A stretch of DNA of 64,000 nt from JAJFUE01 sp039683515 (lineage in GTDB: Bacteria; Sumerlaeota; Sumerlaeia; MVZB01), in NCBI GenBank assembly GCA_039683515.1, contig JBDKRG010000011.1, forward strand, positions 1 through 64,000, given 5' to 3'. The translations under genes and the position numbers were made by a program. The notes beneath the pieces are model-generated. The model was not told where the DNA came from and did no database searches. It saw only the letters and a list, made by a program, of their open reading frames with translations. This document shows positions 60,165 through 64,000 of the stretch, piece after piece. Within the stretch, counting starts at the first letter, position 1; every line of letters starts with the position of its first letter.

Positions 60165-61070
60165 TTATTGAATATTCTGTATCTGTTCGCGGATCTTTTC
60201 CAGGATCGACTTCATTTCGAGGCCGAGGCCGGTCAGGGTGGTGTCGCGCGACTTGGACATGATCGTGTTGACCTCGCGCCCCATCTCCTGAAGCAGGAAG
60301 TCCAGCGCGCGGCCGGCCGAGTCGTCGCCGCCGCCGGCGAGCAGATCGTCGTAGCGGTCCAGGTGCGCCAGCATGCGGACGATCTCCTCGCTGATGTCGG
60401 CGCGGTCGGCGTAGAGCGCCACTTCCATCTCGAGCCGGCCCGGCTCGAGGCGGGTCTTGATCTGCTCCTCGAGCTCGGCGAGGCGCTGGCCGAGCCGCTC
60501 GCGGTAGAGCGTCACGACCTCGTCCTTGCGCAGGGCGATGCCGGCGAGGCGCTCGCGAAGCTGGTTGCCGAGGTCGGAAAGCTGCTGGCCGAGGGCGCCC
60601 CCCTCGCGCGCGCGGTCGCGGTCGAACGCCGCAAAGGCTTCGTCCAGCGCGTCCAGCAGCGCCGCCCACTGCGTGTTTTCGTCGATCTCGGCCGGAACGA
60701 CTTCCAACACCCCGGGAAGGCCCGCGACCAGTTCCAGCGGGACCTCGCTGGCGGCGACGGCGTGGCGCAGCTCGTTGAGCCGCTCGATATACGAATGCGC
60801 CAGCGGCAGGTTGAGCTGGACTTCGGGCCGGGCCTGCTCGGCGAACAGGCAGCGGACGCGGCAGTCGATCTTGCCGCGCGCGATGCGCCCCTTGAGCAGC
60901 CCGCGCACCTTCATTTCGAGCCCCGCCAGCTCGCGCGGCAGCGAGACCGAGGCGTCGTGGAACCGGTTGTTGACCGAGCGGAGCTCGACCGTGAACTGCC
61001 CCAGCGCGGTCTCCGTGCGAACCCGGCTGAACCCGGTCATGCTGCGCAGATTGATTTCCCGATTGCCCAT
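60165..61070 (-). CDS. yicC: YicC-family endoribonuclease
   Basis: 301 residues; YicC/YloC proteins are manganese-dependent endoribonucleases implicated in sRNA/mRNA turnover. The N-terminal signature MTGFSRV followed by ELRSVNNRFHDASVSLP, and the C-terminal DFLLQEMGREVNTIMSKSRD, match YicC. The middle is coiled (GQQLSDLGNQLRERL). Length is normal for the family (about 290). The closest upstream element is the big inverted repeat at 61093-61275; gmk and rpoZ, common neighbours elsewhere, are absent. Confidence 0.95.
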   Translation of the reverse strand: MGNREINLRSMTGFSRVRTETALGQFTVELRSVNNRFHDASVSLPRELAGLEMKVRGLLKGRIARGKIDCRVRCLFAEQARPEVQLNLPLAHSYIERLNELRHAVAASEVPLELVAGLPGVLEVVPAEIDENTQWAALLDALDEAFAAFDRDRAREGGALGQQLSDLGNQLRERLAGIALRKDEVVTLYRERLGQRLAELEEQIKTRLEPGRLEMEVALYADRADISEEIVRMLAHLDRYDDLLAGGGDDSAGRALDFLLQEMGREVNTIMSKSRDTTLTGLGLEMKSILEKIREQIQNIQ

Positions 61071-61092
61071 GATCTATCGCTCCCCGCCTGTT

Positions 61093-61275
61093 CGTGCGTC
61101 GTGCGTCGTAATCGTAATCGAGATTCGATCACCCGTCACCGACTGTAATGCAACTCACTCGTTGGCCGAAAGTGTTTTGTCGAAGAATGGGTCCTATGGG
61201 ACCGATGGGACCGATGGGACCTATGGGTTCATAGGATTCGATCAATTCGATTACGATTACGACGCACGACGCACG
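61093..61275. repeat. Perfect 28-bp inverted repeat enclosing nonamer tandem
   Basis: Arms 61093-61120 and 61248-61275 are exact reverse complements, made of CGTGCGT and GTAATC words (hexamer family of 10637). They enclose a tandem GGGACC(T/G)AT nonamer at 61189-61235. Fills the spacer between yicC and the AI-2E-type gene. Confidence 0.95.
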
Positions 61276-61293
61276 AGCACGAGCACGAATGCG

Positions 61294-62433
61294 CTACTTC
61301 TTGTCTTTCCAGAACAGCTCGACCCACGCGACCTTCACCACCGCGGCGATCGGGACGGCCACGATCATCCCGCCGATGCCCCCCTGCGCGCCGATCACCA
61401 GCGCGGCCATGACCATCAGCGGATGCAGGCTGGCGTGCTTGCCGACGATGTACGGCTGCAGGATGAACCCCTCATTGGCCTGGATGGCCATGTTGCCGAG
61501 CAGGAGAACGCCGAGATAGGCGCCGCGCGCATTCCAGTCCGGATACTGGCTGCTGAACAGGATCCATAACACGCCCGGAATAAATCCGGCCAGCGGCCCC
61601 AGGTACGGGATGAAGTTGAGCAGGCCCGCGACAAACCCGATCAGGACGGCATACTGCCGCATCCCGATGACCGCCAGCAGGAGCGCCATCAGGCAGCCGT
61701 TGATGGCGCAGACGGTCAACTGGCCGCGCAGGAAGCCGCCGACCGCGCGATCGGCCTGGACCATCACTTTCCAGATCCGCTCGCGGTCGCCCGCCGGCAA
61801 CAGCTTTTTCAGGATCGGCGGGATGTGGTCGAAATCGACAAGCAGGTAAAACGCGATAATGCCGACGATCGACAGCGACCCGGCGAGGCCGATGATCGAC
61901 GCGATGCTGATCGCGAGGCCGCCCGCGACGCTTTTCATCGCCGTCACCGAACCGGTGGCAACGGTGCGGCCCGGGGCGTTGCCGCCCGAGAACCGCCTGA
62001 GGAGGTCTTCGATCTGGCCGAGGTCGCCGCTCAGCGAATCCTTGATCGCCGAGCGCGTCGGCTCGTCGAGCCAGGCCGCCCCCCACTTGTCAACCATCAC
62101 CGTCAGCCATGCGAGCAGCTCATGGACGCCCGCGGAAAGCTGCTGGTACAAGACCGGGATGAGCCACAGCATCAGGCCGATCAGCACGGCCACGACGAGG
62201 CCCGCCAGGACAAAGATGCCCGCGACGCGCCCGAGCCTGAGCCGGCGCTGAACGAACAACACGACGGGATGGAAGACGTAAGCGAGGATGAGCGCCAGCA
62301 GGAACGGCCCGATCACGTCCATGATCGTCGTCAGGATCGGCCCGACCTGCCGCAGGATGAAAACGGCCAGCGCAACGATCGCGAACGCCGCGAGCGTCTT
62401 GCGCCATGCGAGGGGAAGAGAGTTTTCCGTCAT
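61294..62433 (-). CDS. AI-2E-family transporter
   Basis: 379 residues, about 8 helices. The AI-2E/PerM signature GLLNFIPYLGPLAGFIPGVLW is near residue 270, followed by YLGVLLLGNMAIQANEGFILQPYIVG. Members (TqsA, YdiK, PerM) export autoinducer-2 or act as Na+/H+ antiporters; the assignment to one function is not possible. The ATG at 62433 is preceded directly by an AGGACCC heptamer array, whose AGGA element is a plausible ribosome-binding site. Confidence 0.92.
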   Translation of the reverse strand: MTENSLPLAWRKTLAAFAIVALAVFILRQVGPILTTIMDVIGPFLLALILAYVFHPVVLFVQRRLRLGRVAGIFVLAGLVVAVLIGLMLWLIPVLYQQLSAGVHELLAWLTVMVDKWGAAWLDEPTRSAIKDSLSGDLGQIEDLLRRFSGGNAPGRTVATGSVTAMKSVAGGLAISIASIIGLAGSLSIVGIIAFYLLVDFDHIPPILKKLLPAGDRERIWKVMVQADRAVGGFLRGQLTVCAINGCLMALLLAVIGMRQYAVLIGFVAGLLNFIPYLGPLAGFIPGVLWILFSSQYPDWNARGAYLGVLLLGNMAIQANEGFILQPYIVGKHASLHPLMVMAALVIGAQGGIGGMIVAVPIAAVVKVAWVELFWKDKK

Positions 62434-62440
62434 GAAAAGA

Positions 62441-62482
62441 GTCCTGAGTCCTGGGTCCTGGGTCCTGGGTCCTGGGTCCTGA
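62441..62482. repeat. Tandem AGTCCTG/GGTCCTG heptamers at a start codon
   Basis: Six heptamer copies directly upstream of the AI-2E-type gene. On the minus strand each unit contains AGGA. A short partial array (CACTCAGGACTCAGGAC) lies at 62617-62634, in the opposite orientation; GTCCGTG words fill 62540-62567. Confidence 0.9.
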
Positions 62483-62571
62483 GGACGAAGTTTGTTGGCT
62501 CGGGCGGAATTAGTCAAGTCCCTGCTTAGCGGTGCGTGTCCGTGCCCCGTCCGTGTTTGTCCGTGTACAAC

Positions 62572-62600
62572 AAAAATCCCAGGGCGTTGACCCTGGGATT
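62572..62600 (-). terminator. Rho-independent terminator of the IclR gene
   Basis: Perfect 10-bp stem (AATCCCAGGG / CCCTGGGATT), 6-nt loop, followed on the minus strand by a T-run (TTTTT). About 42 bp after the IclR stop. Confidence 0.88.
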
Positions 62601-62641
62601 GAATTGTTTCCCTCAGCACTCAGGACTCAGGACGATTCTTC

Positions 62642-63448
62642 TCACTTCGCGATCGGAACGACGTTGCTTTCGGTGAGGCCGAAGTGTTCGCGCGAGAGTT
62701 CCTGGGTGACGCTGCGGAGGAACGTGCCGATTTCGATGAGCTTGGCCGGGGTGTTGCGGGCGGTCGGGCCCGTGACGCTCATGCCGGCCAGGCAGCGGCC
62801 CTGGCCGTTGAGGATCGGCGCGGCCACGCAGCTGACGCCGATGATGTTTTCCTCGTGGTCCTCGCTGAAGCCGCGCAGGCGGATCGAATCGAGCTCCTCC
62901 ATGAGGCGGGCCTTGTCGGTGATCGTGTTGGCCGTCAGGGGCTTCAGCTCGACCTTGTCGAGCATCTCCTCGCGCTGCTCGTCGGTCATGTAGGCCAGGA
63001 TGACCTTGCCGACGCCCGAGCAGTAGATCGCCTGCTGGCGGTTGGGGATCTCGAACAGGCGCAGCGGGTGCCACCCCTCCATGATGGACAGGTAAACCAG
63101 TTCCTTGCCCTGGATGCGGGCCAGGTTCACGGTCTCTCCGAACTGCGAGAGCACACGCTCCATATATGGATGCGCAATGCGCACGACATCCTGCCGTGCC
63201 TCGGTGATGCGCCCCAGCTCGATGAACTTGGTTCCCAATTCATACCGGTTGGTCCGCTCGTCCTTGCGCAGGTAGCCGAGCTTGTCCAACGAGCACAGGA
63301 TGCGGTACAACGACACGCGCGAGATGCGCGGGTACCGCTCGACGAGCTCCATGTAGGTTAACCCACGCGGCCGCTCGCGGAAGACCTCCAGAACCTCGAA
63401 GGTCTTCATGATCATCGGAACGAGGTTTTTCTCAAGTCTCTGATTCAT
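62642..63448 (-). CDS. IclR-family transcriptional regulator
   Basis: 268 residues. N-terminal winged HTH (LTYMELVERYPRISRVSLYRIL, residues about 30-51), then the IclR effector-binding domain (KELVYLSIMEGWHPLRLFEI; IYCSGVGKVILAYM; GFSEDHEENIIGVSCVAAPI; GRCLAGMSVTGP). IclR proteins control catabolic operons by binding small organic acids. It is divergent from the RraA-family gene, the usual layout for a regulator and its target. A clear terminator follows. Confidence 0.96.
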   Translation of the reverse strand: MNQRLEKNLVPMIMKTFEVLEVFRERPRGLTYMELVERYPRISRVSLYRILCSLDKLGYLRKDERTNRYELGTKFIELGRITEARQDVVRIAHPYMERVLSQFGETVNLARIQGKELVYLSIMEGWHPLRLFEIPNRQQAIYCSGVGKVILAYMTDEQREEMLDKVELKPLTANTITDKARLMEELDSIRLRGFSEDHEENIIGVSCVAAPILNGQGRCLAGMSVTGPTARNTPAKLIEIGTFLRSVTQELSREHFGLTESNVVPIAK

Positions 63449-63590
63449 AGTCCCGACCCAACTTCGATGGAATTGTAAACGAATTCCCCAAATGAAAACT
63501 GTGACTATAGTGCATCTTCAGATCCGGAGTGTAAAGTCAAAATATGCAAAAAAAGATTAAAATATATAGCGCTGAGCGGTGGCCATTTGC

Positions 63591-63619
63591 TTGACTTTTC
63601 AGAGATAAAGGTTTTTAAT
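63591..63619 (+). promoter_or_regulatory. Promoter of the RraA-family gene
   Basis: TTGACT (5 of 6), 17-bp spacer, TTTAAT (5 of 6). Just downstream at about 63631 is a small hairpin ACTTTC-GTGGGT-GAAAGT that an IclR-type protein could recognise. Confidence 0.55.
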
Positions 63620-63683
63620 CCGGTGGTCATGACTTTCGTGGGTGAAAGTGCATATTCAATATACTCAGGAAGGCAACACAGCC

Positions 63684-64000
63684 ATGGTTGAACCCAAACG
63701 AACCCTCGCCGGCGTCGATGAACTGGAGGCTTTCAAGAAAATCTCCGCGACGCTCTATGCGGGCGCAATTTCCGACATTATGGATGAGATGGGCTTCCGC
63801 CACCAGGCGATCGACCCGACGCTGGGCATCCGGGCCCTGCATCCGTCGATGGTGGCCATCGGCCGCGCCTTGACGTTCCAGAACGGGCTCTCCACGCGCA
63901 TGGATGAACCCTACGAAAAGGCGATCGAGGGGCTCGACAGCATGCAGCCGGGCCAGCTCACCATCGCCGGCGGCTACGCCCCGGTCGAGGGGATCATGGG
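63684..64000 (+). CDS. RraA/HMG aldolase-family protein, 3' end outside window
   Basis: The first 105 residues are visible from the ATG at 63684 (AGGAAGG 10 nt upstream); the rest runs off the right edge. The pattern LYAGAISDIMDEMGFRHQAID followed by PSMVAIGRALTFQ matches the N-terminal half of RraA-like proteins: 4-hydroxy-4-methyl-2-oxoglutarate aldolase/oxaloacetate decarboxylase or the RNase E inhibitor RraA. The metal and substrate motif (GGxxRD-type region) lies beyond the edge, so the function cannot be decided. Beside an IclR gene, a catabolic enzyme is the more likely reading. Confidence 0.85.
   Translation, partial: MVEPKRTLAGVDELEAFKKISATLYAGAISDIMDEMGFRHQAIDPTLGIRALHPSMVAIGRALTFQNGLSTRMDEPYEKAIEGLDSMQPGQLTIAGGYAPVEGIM

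Noticed and set aside
62434..62619. N-terminal extension of the AI-2E-type transporter
   Set aside because: Consists of heptamer-derived residues (QDPGPRTQDPG); the ATG at 62433 starts a normal N-terminus.

Overview
High-GC bacterial chromosome segment, roughly two-thirds G+C by eye, with dense gene packing and mostly co-oriented short operons. It carries 45 protein genes (two cut by the window edges) and one tRNA-Leu. There is no phage, transposase, CRISPR array or rRNA. The mix of housekeeping genes (smc, recJ, holB, pyrE, proC, ribE, coaX, hflX, nadD, queC/queF) with an FHA-GAF protein, a TPR-Ser/Thr kinase, an unusual serpin-like protein and large secreted proteins, and the style of the repeats, suggest a Planctomycetota/Sumerlaeota (BRC1)/Lentisphaerota/Hydrogenedentota-type Gram-negative lineage. 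That placement is inferred from recall of similar genomes; no phylogenetic marker was tested.

Layout. 0-5.3 kb: a truncated unknown gene, a Wzx-like flippase, proC, an AT-hook/winged-helix-like DNA-binding protein, and divergently an orphan sensor histidine kinase. 5.7-11.8 kb: smc with a clear promoter and terminator, a small membrane protein, pyrE, and an FHA-GAF signalling protein. 11.8-21 kb: a recJ - SWIM zinc-finger - helical-repeat protein set, an SDR-like stub, a YedK/HMCES peptidase and a TPR-kinase. 21-24.4 kb: queC-queF-nadD, an orphan gene with a strong promoter/palindrome, and a membrane-anchored protein. 24.4-31.4 kb: an OppBC-like permease pair, a GDSL esterase, a nitrilase, a low-GC secreted beta-propeller and hflX. 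31.4-44.2 kb: MFS exporter, acetyltransferase, MgtC-like protein, GT39 transferase plus exported protein, aldo/keto reductase, and an RND efflux pump with adaptor. 44.4-51.3 kb: serpin-like protein, LOG protein, methyltransferase, GT4 transferase, a bitopic acidic protein and tRNA-Leu(UAA). 51.4-64 kb: holB-ribE-TPR protein, SpoIID/LytB protein, a very large exported protein, coaX, yicC, an AI-2E-type permease, and an IclR regulator divergent from an RraA-family gene.

The most distinctive property is what fills the gaps. Almost every intergenic spacer holds a short tandem or inverted repeat drawn from about ten recurring word families: 7-mers such as AGTCCTG and ATTGCGG, 9-mers such as GGACCGAAT, hexamers such as CGAGCA, and words such as GAATGATG, CGCCAAGA, TCTCATC, and TTCGAAATTC-like strings. 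Many fold into long hairpins, including perfect 24-bp and 28-bp inverted repeats and a threefold array of about 100-bp palindromes. Several are embedded in frame inside genes (RND pump, GT39, GT4, N-terminus of the exported protein) or lie directly at start codons. This looks like a mobile or self-amplifying repeat system that also rewrites proteins, and it is the strongest candidate here for something poorly described.

Limits: functions were assigned by reading motifs only. Start codons were chosen from ribosome-binding sites where visible. Promoters and operators are pattern matches, not measured sites.
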